A DNA stretch of 64,000 nucleotides from SZUA-365 sp049663345 (GTDB taxonomy: Bacteria; Bacteroidota; Ignavibacteria; SZUA-365), in NCBI GenBank assembly GCA_049663345.1, contig JBATDG010000053.1:47424-111423 (forward strand), in the 5' to 3' direction. The position numbers and the translations under genes are program-made. This document shows, in pieces, positions 28,382 to 38,454 of the stretch (positions within the stretch are counted from its first letter, which is position 1; each line of letters starts with the position of its first letter). The notes below the pieces were generated by a model. The model searched no databases and had not been told where the DNA came from. It saw nothing but the letters and a program-made list of their open reading frames with translations.

Positions 28382-31300
28382 ATGACCACCAACACCCCGC
28401 ACGCGGGGCGCAGGAGAGGTGTGCTCACCCGGCAGCGCCTGGCTGCCCGCACAGCTCGCCTCGCTTCGCTCTTCGGTATATCTGCGTTCTCCTTGATATT
28501 TTTCCTTGGGGCTTCAATCGAGCCGGTGTTCACCGTTCCGGTCATCACCATCGAATGCGCCATGGAGTGGAACGCCTTTGTTAACGCGGGAGTGGGGACC
28601 CTGATGGGTATCCCCGGTCAGCACAGCCTCCGTGCTGGCGAAGTCTCAGGAGCGGCAGACAATAATTCGTACGATGCAGGGCTGTCGGCCGATGATAAGA
28701 ATTCCGGCAGCGATGCTCAGTCGTTAGAAAACGCGCTTTCTCTTGCGATGGCTGAGGCGCTCGAAAATATTTCATCCGCTGCTTCGGGCATGGACGGGGC
28801 AAGCAGTGATGCCGATGATTTCGAGATCGTTGATTCCTTTGCCGCAGACCTCGCGCTTGCTTCCTACGCGGGAAAATTTTCCTCACCTATCGACAGCCTT
28901 GATATACCTCCAGCGGATTCAACTACGCGGGCAAAATTTCTTCCCACGCGGCCGCGGGGTTCGCCGGTGACGCAGCCTTTCCCGTCACGCCTGTCGCCGC
29001 TGTACCTGCAGCCGACGCGCGGTATTCAGCATATAGTTACCGTAGACTCTACTAAAAATGAAGTGCTGATCCGGGAAGTGGTGAACGGAAAGGATGTGCG
29101 CATCCCGTACCGTATGTCCCTCGAAGATTACATCGTAGCCCGCTACAATTACGAACGCGACCGCCGCACTGCGGAGAAAGCTTCCGAGTACACTGTGGAT
29201 CAGGGAGACGACCTCGACAAGCTGTTCCGAAACATCACAGAAATAGATATCCCGATAGCACCGAATCCGCTGATGAGTATCTTCGGCGACCGCAGCCGCA
29301 TCAGCGTTCGCATCAATGGCGCCATCGATATCAATGCGGGCTTCAAAATCGAAAGCTCTGATCAGCAATCGGTGTTCCTTCGTCCGACGCAGTTCTCGCC
29401 GAATTTCAAACAGCAGGTGCAGATCAACGTTAACGGACTGGTCGGCGACAAGCTGAGCATTCGTGCGGACTGGAGCACAGAACGCACCTTCGATTACGAA
29501 AACCAGCTCAAGCTGAAGTACACCGGCTACGAAGATGAAATCGTGCAGTCGGTGGAAGCAGGAAACGTGTCGCTGCAAACTACCTCGACGCTGATTCAGG
29601 GCAGCGGCGCTCTCTTCGGAATCAAGGCCGAATTTCAGGCGGGTCCATTGCGCCTGCAGACCATCGCTTCACAGAAGAAGGGTGAGTCCGCACGGATCTC
29701 GATCAACGGCGGAGCACTCGAGCAGAAGTTCGAGCGCCACGCCTACGAGTATTCCGATAATCACTATTTCATCGATGTCGCATACCGCGAAGACCCTTCC
29801 GGCGGTGTTTCACCCTACGAGGCCTACTACAATTATCGAGCACTCTATCCCGGCACGAATGCACCGAACGTGCTGCGGCAGGATCTGTATGTCAAGGATC
29901 TCGAGTTGTGGCTGTCTCGTCCCGCTTCCAGCGGTGTGGTTACCGATCCCGACGAGCGCGACGTAGTTGCATTCATCGACAACCCTGAGTCCTATGTTCC
30001 AGGCGACGACGAATATCCTCCCACTTACAAGAACTACCTCGATCCGAACTTCCGCGTCGAGCCGAAGTCCGGTGAAATCGAGGTCGGCCGCTTCAAGCGA
30101 TTGAAGAAGGATGTCGATTACTTTTACAATGCTGTCACCGGCATCATCACTCTGAATTCCAGCATTCAGGATGATCAGGTTATCGCCGTGGCTTACCGCA
30201 CCGAAGGACCTATCAACACCTCCGCCGCGGATGATATACTTTTCGGCACTTTCGCTGGTGATCGCCGTCTGAACAAGGATACATATCGGGATCAGGACGG
30301 AAAAGAAATTCCGCCGCGCATGGTGCTCAAGCTGGTCAAGCCGAAGAATCTCGGTCCTTCCTTTACCAAGGCCTGGAAGCTCAAGCTGCGCAGCATCTAT
30401 AATCTCAACCAGCGCAACATAACCGCAGCGGACCTCGCGAATTTCAAGATCGTGTATCGTTCCGGCGGACAGCCCGACCAGGAAACTCTGCCGAATCTTA
30501 ATGCACAATTGCTGCGCCTGTTCGGCCTGGATTACAGCGACGACAACGGCGGACCGCCCGACGGCAGAATCGATTTCCTTCCCGGACTGACGGTGAACCC
30601 CGTGCGCGGTGAAATTATTTTCCCTACGCTCGAGCCCTGGTCCGAAGGCATGAAGCAGCTCTACGGAAGCCTGTTTAACCCTCAAAATGTTACAGCTATC
30701 AACGAGTACACTTTCCCCGAGGTGTACTCGGACACCAAGACGCAGGCGCGTCTGAGTTCACGCGATAAAATCATCATCACCGGCAACACCCGCGGCGCTG
30801 CACAGGCGGTCTACCCCCTCGGCTTCAATGTCGTCGCCGGATCTGTGAAGGTGTATCTCAACGGCTCGCCGCTGACTCCCGGCGTTGATTACACTGTGGA
30901 CGAACAGATGGGCTCCGTGCGCCTCACCCGTGAAGAAGCGCTCGTGCCCGAGGCCAAAGTTGAAATCGAATACGAGAAGCAGGACCTCTTCACCTTCGCC
31001 TCAAAAACACTTGTGGGTATGCGCGGTGAAGTGGATCTGGGAGAAAGCAGCTTCCTCGGATTTACTTACATGAGCCTGAATCAGAAGACGCTCAGCGACA
31101 AGGTGCGCATCGGCGAGGAACCGATTAGCAATTCCATGTTCGGCGTCGATGCGAAAACCATGCTCGACATGCCAGTGCTGACGGACGCGCTCAACACGCT
31201 GCCCTTCATTTCCACCAAGGAAAAGTCCACGCTCACGATGCAGGGCGAAATGGCGATGGTCATGCCCGAAGCAAGCAGCAAGACCAGTACCATTCCCAGT

Positions 31301-34300
31301 GACGGCGGGCAGGGCATTGCCTATCTCGATGATTTCGAGGGCGCACGCATCTTCATTCCCATGCAGACTGCATATTCGGTATGGCGGCTCGGATCGGTAC
31401 CCAACACTCTGCCGACCAACACCGCCGCCAACGATACGATCATGCAGACAAGCCGCGCCAAGCTCGACTGGTACAACCTGCCGATCACCGCAATATCCGA
31501 CCGAACCGTCCGCGTCGACGACATCTGGCCTAAGAAAAGCGTCGCCCGCGAGGATCAGCGCGTGACCGTACTCGATTTCGATTACTATCCGGGACAGCGG
31601 GGACAGTTCAATTACGAACCCGATCTGGGCCTACAGAATCGCAACTGGGGCGGCGTCATGCGGCTGCTGCCGGTCAACGCCACCAACCTCGTCGACGGAA
31701 ACTTCAATTACATCGAACTCTGGATGAAGGTGGAGAATATTCCCGGCGGCGGCAAGATGATCATCGATCTCGGAAAAATTTCCGAGGATGTGATTCCCAA
31801 CGGAACGCTGAATTCAGAAGATGACGTGCTCCCGAATTCCATACGCAACGGCATCCTGGATCCGCAGGAAGACGTGGGTCTCGACATGCTCACCGACGCA
31901 CAGGAGCAGGAGAAATATGCAGCTCAAATCGCCGCCAATCTCATTCCCGGAGACGATCCTAGCGGCGACAATTTTGCCTATGATCCCAACAACTGGACGC
32001 GCTTCAACGGCACGCAGGGCAATCTGGATGATCCTTCCGGACAGTTCCCCGACACAGAGGATCTGAACAACAACGGCATCCTCGATCTGGCGAACGATTA
32101 TTTCCGCTACGTGATTGATCTTGATCCCGCCCGTATCGAAAGCACCGACCCGACTGTAAGAAACCCTTATGTCGTAGGCGGCGGAAATAACGGCTGGTAT
32201 CAGTTCCGCATTCCGCTGGCCAAACCGGATGAGGAAGTTGGCGCACCCGCACTCGACAACGTCGAATTCATGCGCGTCATTTTCACGGATATCGACAAGG
32301 GGGATCCCGCGTCGAAGGCCACGGTTCGTCTGGCGGAATTCAATTTCGTCGGCAATCAGTGGTACGAACGCGAACACAACGACCCGCTCCCGCTGTTCAC
32401 TGTTTCAGTGGTGAACGTCGAAGATAATCCGGGCGAGTACGATGTTCCGCCGGGCGTGATTCGTCCGCGCGACCGCACGCGTCCGGATCAGGAAATCTAT
32501 GGCAACGAGCAGTCGCTGTCCCTCGATTTCACCAATCTGCCCACTGACACTTTGCGCGAGACCTACCGCATCTTCCCCGGCAACGGGCTCGACCTCTTCA
32601 ACTACCGTCAGATGAAGATGTACGTGCATGGAGACAAGAATCTTCAGGGCAGCAAGTACGAAATGGTGATGCGCTTCGGTATCGACACCGACAACTATTA
32701 TGAATACCGTGCGCTCGTCGAGCCGGGCTGGTCGTCGAATAACGAGGTGGCCATTAACTTCAGCGAACTCACCGCAGTGAAAAGCCTGATCGACAGCACG
32801 AGTTCATACACGGCATTCCCTGTGAAGGGCAAGGATAATGCGTACTTCTGGGTACACGGCAATCCCGACATCGTGCGTGTGCAGTTCATGAGCGTAGGCG
32901 TGCGCAACCTCGAAGCACAAAACATTACCGGGCGCCTTTGGATCAACGAGCTGCGCGTGATTGAGCCTAATTCGCAGAACGGCTACGCGTACAACGCCTC
33001 GATGAATCTCCGGCTTGCAGACATCGCAGACATCAGCGCGAACGTCAATCATTCGGACCCATTTTTCCACGGGCTTTCCGAACGCTTCAGCGCTTCGCGC
33101 GCCTGGACAACCAGCTGGAACATGTCTTCCACGCTGAACATCGACAAAGCCTTCCCAGACGAGTGGAAAGGCACGCAGCTTCGTGTTACGTATTCGCATG
33201 CGGAGAACCTGTCCAAACCGCTGCTCATTCCCGGTCAGCCCGACATTGAAGTGGAAGGAGCCGTGGCGGCGCTTGCGACAAAAATGCGTACTGAGGGAAA
33301 ACCGCAGCGCGAAATCGATGAAGCTGCCCGAAACGCACGCATCGCCACGCAAACGCTTTCCATTCGCGACAGTTGGGCAATTCCCACCGTGAAGCTCAAA
33401 GCGCCGGGAGAGAGCTGGCTGGTGAAGGACATCGTCAATCGTCTCGAACTCAGCTACAACTATTCCGTTACCCGATACCGCGATCCGATTTTCCGTTCAC
33501 GCCGCGACTGGCAGTGGCAGGCCCGTGTGGGTTACGGCTACGATTTTGGCCGCGAGGCATATATCAAACCGTTCACGATCTTCGACGGCATCTTCCTGCT
33601 CGATTTTTACAAGGACGCCAAATGGTATTTCCTGCCGACGCGCATTTCGGCGGATGCAGGGCTTGAGCGCTCCCGTATCGAGGAAGTCGAACGTCAGCCG
33701 ATTAAGTACCGTCCTTACACGCGTACGTTCACACATAACCGCTCGGGCAATTTCGCTTTCACCGCCTCCGAGCAAAGCTTGCTCAACCTGAGCGGAAATT
33801 ACAGCACGACACTACGATCATCGCTGCTTGGGCTCGAGGCAGATTATGTTTTAGACGAGAATGGCGACTTCGCCAAGGATGAGTTCGGTCTCCCGATTAC
33901 CGCACAGCGTCAGAGCTCAGCTATCTTCGATGATATATTTCTCGGGCGCAGCGGCAGCCTTTATTTCGGCATTCCGACGAATTATCAGCAGCAGGTTTCG
34001 ATCAACAGCCGACCCATTGTGCCTGGCATTTTCGATCTCGACCGCTACCTGGATCTGAATCTTTCCTACCAGGTTTCCTACAACTGGGCGCAGAATATTC
34101 AGCAGGTGGACCTCGGCCGCACAGCCGGGTACAACGCCAGCATCAGCGCGCAGACCACACTGAAACTCAAATCCCTTTTCGACCCGCTCTTCGGCGAACG
34201 CGGTTCGAGTACTGCTCCGGTTCCCCCGCGCAAACCGACGCCTGGCCGCCGCAGCACCGCGGCTCCAACCGAAGATGCTCCGAAGGCCCCGGAGGAAGAC

Positions 34301-35959
34301 CCTCAGTTGACGGAATGGCGGACGCTGCCGATGGCCGAACTTTTACAGCGGCTTGAGCAGAAATTCCCCGAAAAGGCACAGGGCATCACGGAGAAATATC
34401 GCGACATCGCGGAGCAGGAAAATCAGATGGCCGAGCTGAAGGAATCAGCGACAGGCGATGAAGATCTCGAACGCGTGCTCGCACTCAACGCCTCGATTCA
34501 GAAAGCCCGCGCAGAGGTGATCGCCGTTCTTCGCGGCGAAGAGGCGCTGGACGAAATTCGCAGCAACGAAGACATGGCAGCCAGAAGCGGAGGAATAGAC
34601 ATCGCTAAAATTCTCTCTGATGCTGCCTACTATGCGATCAAGGTCCCGTTCCTCGATTACGACAACCTCGCATTCAATTTCTCGCAGAACAACAGCAGCC
34701 AGGTTGCCGGCGTCCGCGGCGAAACCGGATTCTCCACGTTCTGGACCAGCGTGCCCTTCGGCAATCCTCCGGATGCAAACCTTGGACCGTCGCGACTGTA
34801 TCAGCTGGGTCTGATCAGCGACCCGAATCCTGCGTCAGGCCGCATCGCCTTCAAAAGCGGCTTCCCATTCATCGGCATCGAGGACTACTCGCGCGGACTT
34901 CGCGCACCGAATCCCTCCGGCACCTACACGGATAATTATTCGCAGGGCAACACGTTCTCAATCAAGACCAACCGTCCCCTTTGGGAAGGCGCGCGCCTCG
35001 ATCTTAACTGGGATCTCAAATGGTCGCTGAACAAGAACTACCAGATTCGAACCGATGCTTTCGGAAATCAGATTATCGCGAGCGTCACCACCACAGGCAA
35101 GCTCGAACGCTCGTTCATGGCCTTCCCTGATTTTCTGTTCTTCAGCTTCTTCAACACGAACATGAATTCGGTCAACGACCGCTTTGTGGAATTGGACAAT
35201 GACCAGACTGATGGGCGGACACAGGCGGAGAAACTTGGTGAGGCCTTCGAAACCGGCTTCGAAGCTGTGCCCTGGCTGCAGTCCATTCTTGGCGAGTTTT
35301 TCCCGCGCGTCAACTGGGGTCTGCGCTGGGACGGTCTTGAGAAATGGGCGCTGCTCGAAGGACTCGCAGACCGCATTTCTCTTGAGCACCGCTATTCCTC
35401 GAACCTGTCTTCGTCGTACCGAAACAGTCAGGACACCGGCGAACGCCTCACCGACAGCAAGCAAGTGGGATTCAATTTCCAGCCGCTGGTCGGCGTTACT
35501 TTGGCTTTCAACCAGCTCTGGGGCGGAGATCTCAGCGTAAACAGCCGCTGGGACAAGAAAGGAACGTTCAGTCTCAACACATCCGCGAGCAACATCGTCG
35601 AAGACAATTCAAATGAATTTTCGCTCACGGCGGATTACAAAAAGAACGGCTTCGAAATGCCGATGTTCGGACTGTCGCTGAAAAATGACATTCAGTTCAC
35701 GCTGGCATTCACGCTCAACAAGACGTCGTCGCGCATCTACAGCGTGACGGATCTCGGAAATGGCGGACAGCCCCGCGAAGGCATTACGCGCATCAGCATT
35801 GAACCGCGCGTCAAATACAGCGTCAGCCAGCGCGTGCAGGCCTCGCTGTTCTACCGCTACCAGCGTACTCGTCCCGATGCAGACGTCGGTTCGCGCATCC
35901 CCGGCAGCACGATTCACGAAGGCGGGCTGGAGGTTCGCATCACCATCGCCGGCTCCTGA
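28382..35959 (+). CDS. sprA: SprA, outer-membrane translocon pore of the type IX secretion system
   Basis: A very large (2525 aa) outer-membrane beta-barrel protein. The diagnostic SprA N-terminal region is clear at about residues 300-430: INGAIDINAGFKIESSDQQ, FKQQVQINVNGLVGDKLSI, ADWSTERTFDYENQLKLKYTG and QTTSTLIQGSGALFGIKAE, in order. Repeated strand-turn blocks follow to the C-terminus. Residues about 1940-2060 are a Pro/Ala/Glu-rich, helical insertion between barrel strands. An Ala/Ser/Asp-rich low-complexity stretch lies after the signal sequence (about 60-130). Flavobacterium SprA is similar in length (about 2400 aa). The ATG at 28382 was chosen; a TTG at 28361 is the alternative and neither has a good ribosome binding site. 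It would export the sorting-domain proteins found in this window. Confidence 0.93.
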   Translation: MTTNTPHAGRRRGVLTRQRLAARTARLASLFGISAFSLIFFLGASIEPVFTVPVITIECAMEWNAFVNAGVGTLMGIPGQHSLRAGEVSGAADNNSYDAGLSADDKNSGSDAQSLENALSLAMAEALENISSAASGMDGASSDADDFEIVDSFAADLALASYAGKFSSPIDSLDIPPADSTTRAKFLPTRPRGSPVTQPFPSRLSPLYLQPTRGIQHIVTVDSTKNEVLIREVVNGKDVRIPYRMSLEDYIVARYNYERDRRTAEKASEYTVDQGDDLDKLFRNITEIDIPIAPNPLMSIFGDRSRISVRINGAIDINAGFKIESSDQQSVFLRPTQFSPNFKQQVQINVNGLVGDKLSIRADWSTERTFDYENQLKLKYTGYEDEIVQSVEAGNVSLQTTSTLIQGSGALFGIKAEFQAGPLRLQTIASQKKGESARISINGGALEQKFERHAYEYSDNHYFIDVAYREDPSGGVSPYEAYYNYRALYPGTNAPNVLRQDLYVKDLELWLSRPASSGVVTDPDERDVVAFIDNPESYVPGDDEYPPTYKNYLDPNFRVEPKSGEIEVGRFKRLKKDVDYFYNAVTGIITLNSSIQDDQVIAVAYRTEGPINTSAADDILFGTFAGDRRLNKDTYRDQDGKEIPPRMVLKLVKPKNLGPSFTKAWKLKLRSIYNLNQRNITAADLANFKIVYRSGGQPDQETLPNLNAQLLRLFGLDYSDDNGGPPDGRIDFLPGLTVNPVRGEIIFPTLEPWSEGMKQLYGSLFNPQNVTAINEYTFPEVYSDTKTQARLSSRDKIIITGNTRGAAQAVYPLGFNVVAGSVKVYLNGSPLTPGVDYTVDEQMGSVRLTREEALVPEAKVEIEYEKQDLFTFASKTLVGMRGEVDLGESSFLGFTYMSLNQKTLSDKVRIGEEPISNSMFGVDAKTMLDMPVLTDALNTLPFISTKEKSTLTMQGEMAMVMPEASSKTSTIPSDGGQGIAYLDDFEGARIFIPMQTAYSVWRLGSVPNTLPTNTAANDTIMQTSRAKLDWYNLPITAISDRTVRVDDIWPKKSVAREDQRVTVLDFDYYPGQRGQFNYEPDLGLQNRNWGGVMRLLPVNATNLVDGNFNYIELWMKVENIPGGGKMIIDLGKISEDVIPNGTLNSEDDVLPNSIRNGILDPQEDVGLDMLTDAQEQEKYAAQIAANLIPGDDPSGDNFAYDPNNWTRFNGTQGNLDDPSGQFPDTEDLNNNGILDLANDYFRYVIDLDPARIESTDPTVRNPYVVGGGNNGWYQFRIPLAKPDEEVGAPALDNVEFMRVIFTDIDKGDPASKATVRLAEFNFVGNQWYEREHNDPLPLFTVSVVNVEDNPGEYDVPPGVIRPRDRTRPDQEIYGNEQSLSLDFTNLPTDTLRETYRIFPGNGLDLFNYRQMKMYVHGDKNLQGSKYEMVMRFGIDTDNYYEYRALVEPGWSSNNEVAINFSELTAVKSLIDSTSSYTAFPVKGKDNAYFWVHGNPDIVRVQFMSVGVRNLEAQNITGRLWINELRVIEPNSQNGYAYNASMNLRLADIADISANVNHSDPFFHGLSERFSASRAWTTSWNMSSTLNIDKAFPDEWKGTQLRVTYSHAENLSKPLLIPGQPDIEVEGAVAALATKMRTEGKPQREIDEAARNARIATQTLSIRDSWAIPTVKLKAPGESWLVKDIVNRLELSYNYSVTRYRDPIFRSRRDWQWQARVGYGYDFGREAYIKPFTIFDGIFLLDFYKDAKWYFLPTRISADAGLERSRIEEVERQPIKYRPYTRTFTHNRSGNFAFTASEQSLLNLSGNYSTTLRSSLLGLEADYVLDENGDFAKDEFGLPITAQRQSSAIFDDIFLGRSGSLYFGIPTNYQQQVSINSRPIVPGIFDLDRYLDLNLSYQVSYNWAQNIQQVDLGRTAGYNASISAQTTLKLKSLFDPLFGERGSSTAPVPPRKPTPGRRSTAAPTEDAPKAPEEDPQLTEWRTLPMAELLQRLEQKFPEKAQGITEKYRDIAEQENQMAELKESATGDEDLERVLALNASIQKARAEVIAVLRGEEALDEIRSNEDMAARSGGIDIAKILSDAAYYAIKVPFLDYDNLAFNFSQNNSSQVAGVRGETGFSTFWTSVPFGNPPDANLGPSRLYQLGLISDPNPASGRIAFKSGFPFIGIEDYSRGLRAPNPSGTYTDNYSQGNTFSIKTNRPLWEGARLDLNWDLKWSLNKNYQIRTDAFGNQIIASVTTTGKLERSFMAFPDFLFFSFFNTNMNSVNDRFVELDNDQTDGRTQAEKLGEAFETGFEAVPWLQSILGEFFPRVNWGLRWDGLEKWALLEGLADRISLEHRYSSNLSSSYRNSQDTGERLTDSKQVGFNFQPLVGVTLAFNQLWGGDLSVNSRWDKKGTFSLNTSASNIVEDNSNEFSLTADYKKNGFEMPMFGLSLKNDIQFTLAFTLNKTSSRIYSVTDLGNGGQPREGITRISIEPRVKYSVSQRVQASLFYRYQRTRPDADVGSRIPGSTIHEGGLEVRITIAGS

Positions 35960-35982
35960 TTTTCATACGAAATTATGGTACC

Positions 35983-36023
35983 GGACGCGGCACTTGCATG
36001 ACATGGTGCCGCGTCCCATTTTA
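35983..36023 (+). terminator. Intrinsic terminator after sprA
   Basis: A perfect 11-bp inverted repeat (GGACGCGGCAC at 35983-35993, GTGCCGCGTCC at 36006-36016) with a 12-base loop is followed by CATTTTATA. It lies 24 bp after the sprA stop. The T tract is short, so termination may be partial. Confidence 0.75.
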
Positions 36024-36072
36024 TACGGATACACGAATTCTCGTGAAATACTGCTAGAAGCAAGAGGATCTG

Positions 36073-36411
36073 ATGAGTCTCAACATCCAGGATATGATGG
36101 CCAAGGTGCAGGAGCTGCAAAGCCGCATGGGCGACGTTCAGGCAAAGCTGCGCGCTCTGGAAACCACTGCGGAAGTCGGCGGCGGCATGGTCACCGTCAC
36201 GATCAACGGCAAGCAGGAAGTCAAGAAGATCAAGCTCGAGAAAAGCGTCGTTACCCCCGATGATATCGAACTGCTTGAGGATCTGATTCTTTCCGCCGTC
36301 AACAAGGCAATCGACCAGTCTCAGAAAATGGCTCAGGAAGAAATGGGGAAAGCCACTTCCGGCATGATCCCGAATATTCCCGGGCTGGATCTCGGCAATT
36401 TGGGAATGTAA
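36073..36411 (+). CDS. ybaB: YbaB/EbfC family nucleoid-associated protein
   Basis: A 112-residue DNA-binding protein. The N-terminal helix (MMAKVQELQSRMGDVQAKL), the central strands with GMVTVTINGKQEVKKIKL and the long C-terminal helix (DLILSAVNKAIDQSQKMAQE) match YbaB, followed by the usual Gly/Met-rich tail. It forms dimers that coat DNA. AAGAGGA lies seven bases before the ATG. It is nine bases upstream of recR, the classic ybaB-recR pair; the dnaX that often precedes them is absent here, where sprA takes its place. Confidence 0.95.
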   Translation: MSLNIQDMMAKVQELQSRMGDVQAKLRALETTAEVGGGMVTVTINGKQEVKKIKLEKSVVTPDDIELLEDLILSAVNKAIDQSQKMAQEEMGKATSGMIPNIPGLDLGNLGM

Positions 36412-36420
36412 CAGGCGATC

Positions 36421-37017
36421 ATGCTTTCTACCTCACCTTCCCTTGATGCGCTGATCGCAGAATTTGCACGGCTGCCGGGCATTGGACGAAAAACCGCTCA
36501 GCGCCTTGCGCTGTTCGTGCTGAAGCGTCCCCGTGAAGAAGCTGAGCAGATGGCCGCGGCGCTGCTGAGCGTCAAGGAAAACGTGCGCACCTGCTCAGTG
36601 TGCTGCAACATCACCGAGGACGACCCCTGTTCGATCTGCAGCAGCACTCGCCGCGATCACAGCGTGATCTGCGTCGTGGAGGAATCCAACGATGTATTCG
36701 CCATCGAGCGCAGCAACGAATTCCGCGGCATTTATCATGTTCTCGGTGGAAGGCTGTCGCCGCTTGAGGGGATGGGTCCTGACGACCTGCACGTACGCGA
36801 GCTGCTCGACCGTTCGCATGACGGTGTCGAGGAAATCATTCTCGCGATGAATCCCAACGTAGAGGGTGAAGCCACCACGCTGTATCTCTCGCGCCTGCTC
36901 AAGCCCATGGGCTTCCGCATAACGCGCATTGCGCGCGGCATTCCTATGGGCAGCGATCTTGAATTTACCGATGCTGCGACGATCATGCGCGCATTCGAAG
37001 GCCGTATCGCGCTGTAA
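36421..37017 (+). CDS. recR: Recombination mediator RecR
   Basis: A 198-residue RecFOR-pathway protein. The N-terminal helix-hairpin-helix (FARLPGIGRKTAQRLALFVL) binds DNA, four cysteines (CSVCCNITEDDPCSIC) form the zinc finger at about 59-74, and the Toprim domain (ICVVEESNDVFAIE through ILAMNPNVEGEATTLYL) follows. The C-terminus has the usual GSDLEFTDAATIMRAFEGR segment. The length is normal. It is probably co-transcribed with ybaB and the three genes that follow within short gaps or overlaps. Confidence 0.97.
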   Translation: MLSTSPSLDALIAEFARLPGIGRKTAQRLALFVLKRPREEAEQMAAALLSVKENVRTCSVCCNITEDDPCSICSSTRRDHSVICVVEESNDVFAIERSNEFRGIYHVLGGRLSPLEGMGPDDLHVRELLDRSHDGVEEIILAMNPNVEGEATTLYLSRLLKPMGFRITRIARGIPMGSDLEFTDAATIMRAFEGRIAL

Positions 37018-37039
37018 CACCACCCTCCACGGACCGCCG

Positions 37040-37855
37040 ATGTCCTGGTACCAACACTGGTTTGCCGACGAACTGTACATGGAACTGTACGCGCACCGGG
37101 ATGCATCGGAAGCGCGGCAGGCCATCGATCTGTTCGAACGCGTTACCGGTTTACGTCCTGAAGGAAGCAGCGCTTCTGCGAATTCACAAAGCGGTGATCA
37201 CCGCGAAAATGCGGCGCGACCAAATTCAGAAACCACTTCCACACCACCGCAGCTGCTCGACCTTGCCTGCGGCACTGGCCGTCATTCCTTCGAGCTTGCG
37301 CGGCGCGGTTACCGCATAGCCGCAGCCGACCTTTCTCCCACCCTGCTCGCTGCAGCGGCACGCAAAACTCAGCGCTATCGCGAGCGGCTGTGGCTGGTGC
37401 GTGCGGACATGCGGCGGCTCCCTTTCGCAATATGCTTCGGTGCTGTGCTGCAGCTATTCACCGCCTTCGGATACTTCCCGAGCGACGCAGCGAACGAGGC
37501 GGTCATCGCCGGCGTTCGATCCGTACTTCTTCCCGGTGGTTGGTACATGCTCGATTTTTTGAACGCTTCCGCCGTCGCTTCTACACTGGAAGCGCGGACG
37601 GAACAGATCACTCTGAACGGAAACGTTGTGCAGGAACGCAGCATTCGCGAGGGACGCGTGGAAAAGCGCATATCTATAACCGGCGACGACCGTGCCGAGG
37701 TATTCACCGAATCGGTGCGGCTCTTCGAGCTCGCTGATTTCGAGGGAATGTTCCTTCGCAGCGGATTTTCGCTTACGGATGTTCGCGGCAACTACGATGG
37801 ATCGCCGCACAACGCGGATTCGCCGCGATGCATCATGTTTGCGAGGGCGGTATGA
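37040..37855 (+). CDS. Class I SAM-dependent methyltransferase
   Basis: A 271-residue protein. SAM motif I is LLDLACGTGRHSFELA (about 71-86), motif II follows as IAAADLSPTLL, and later GAVLQLFTAFGYF and LLPGGWYMLDFLNA are typical of a Rossmann-fold methyltransferase. The N-terminal WYQHWFADELYMELYAHRD segment is shared by a group of uncharacterised methyltransferases in related bacteria. The ATG at 37040 was chosen because the upstream frame lies inside recR. Its stop overlaps the next gene by four bases (ATGA). The substrate is unknown; it could be a small molecule or a protein side chain. Confidence 0.87.
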   Translation: MSWYQHWFADELYMELYAHRDASEARQAIDLFERVTGLRPEGSSASANSQSGDHRENAARPNSETTSTPPQLLDLACGTGRHSFELARRGYRIAAADLSPTLLAAAARKTQRYRERLWLVRADMRRLPFAICFGAVLQLFTAFGYFPSDAANEAVIAGVRSVLLPGGWYMLDFLNASAVASTLEARTEQITLNGNVVQERSIREGRVEKRISITGDDRAEVFTESVRLFELADFEGMFLRSGFSLTDVRGNYDGSPHNADSPRCIMFARAV

Positions 37856-38454
37856 AACAGCATTCGCTCCGACCGTTTTTTCTCGCAGCGCTTCTGTGCT
37901 CCGGACTGTTTTCAGGCGGCTGCGGACTTTTCGAAACGCGCGACCCCGAGCCGCCGACGAGCGGGAGTTCGATCTTCGTACCGCCGACCTCGCCCGAAAT
38001 CGTGCTGAGCAACCTTGAGAACGCGATTTCGGAAAAGAACACCGAAAACTATATTCGCTGCCTGGTGGACACGTTAAATTCCGAGCGGCGCTTTGTTTTT
38101 CTCCCGACTGCCTCGGCTTCGGGACGCTACGCTTCGGCATTTTCCGACTGGACGCTTCAATCTGAACGCGCCTGGTTCTCAGCCATCAAAGCCTTCGCGC
38201 CAAAGGACGCCCCGTCGTATCTCAATCTTCAGGGGCAGTTCGCCGTCATAGCTGCGGACTCCGCGATTTATGAAGGCAGCTACGAACTGGTCTTTCAGCA
38301 TGGCGTCGCAAATGTCAGCGAAACCGTGCGCGGCAATCTTCAATTTGTGCTGCATATCGACAGAAACTCCGTCTGGAGCATTTCGCGCTGGAACGACATT
38401 TCACTCAACGATGAAACGAGCTGGAGTGAATGGAAAGGCCGCTTCGCAAATTGA
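37852..38454 (+). CDS. Predicted lipoprotein of unknown function
   Basis: A 200-residue exported protein with a signal peptide (basic start, LAALLCSGLFSG) followed by Cys-Gly, a weak lipobox. The mature part (NLENAISEKNTENYIRC, then VFQHGVANVSETVRGNLQF, then WSISRWND) has the helix-plus-curved-sheet pattern of an NTF2-like fold; the next gene has the same pattern, so the pair look like diverged paralogues. The start overlaps the methyltransferase stop. The last 25 bp overlap the following gene. Function unknown. Confidence 0.75.
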   Translation: MKQHSLRPFFLAALLCSGLFSGGCGLFETRDPEPPTSGSSIFVPPTSPEIVLSNLENAISEKNTENYIRCLVDTLNSERRFVFLPTASASGRYASAFSDWTLQSERAWFSAIKAFAPKDAPSYLNLQGQFAVIAADSAIYEGSYELVFQHGVANVSETVRGNLQFVLHIDRNSVWSISRWNDISLNDETSWSEWKGRFAN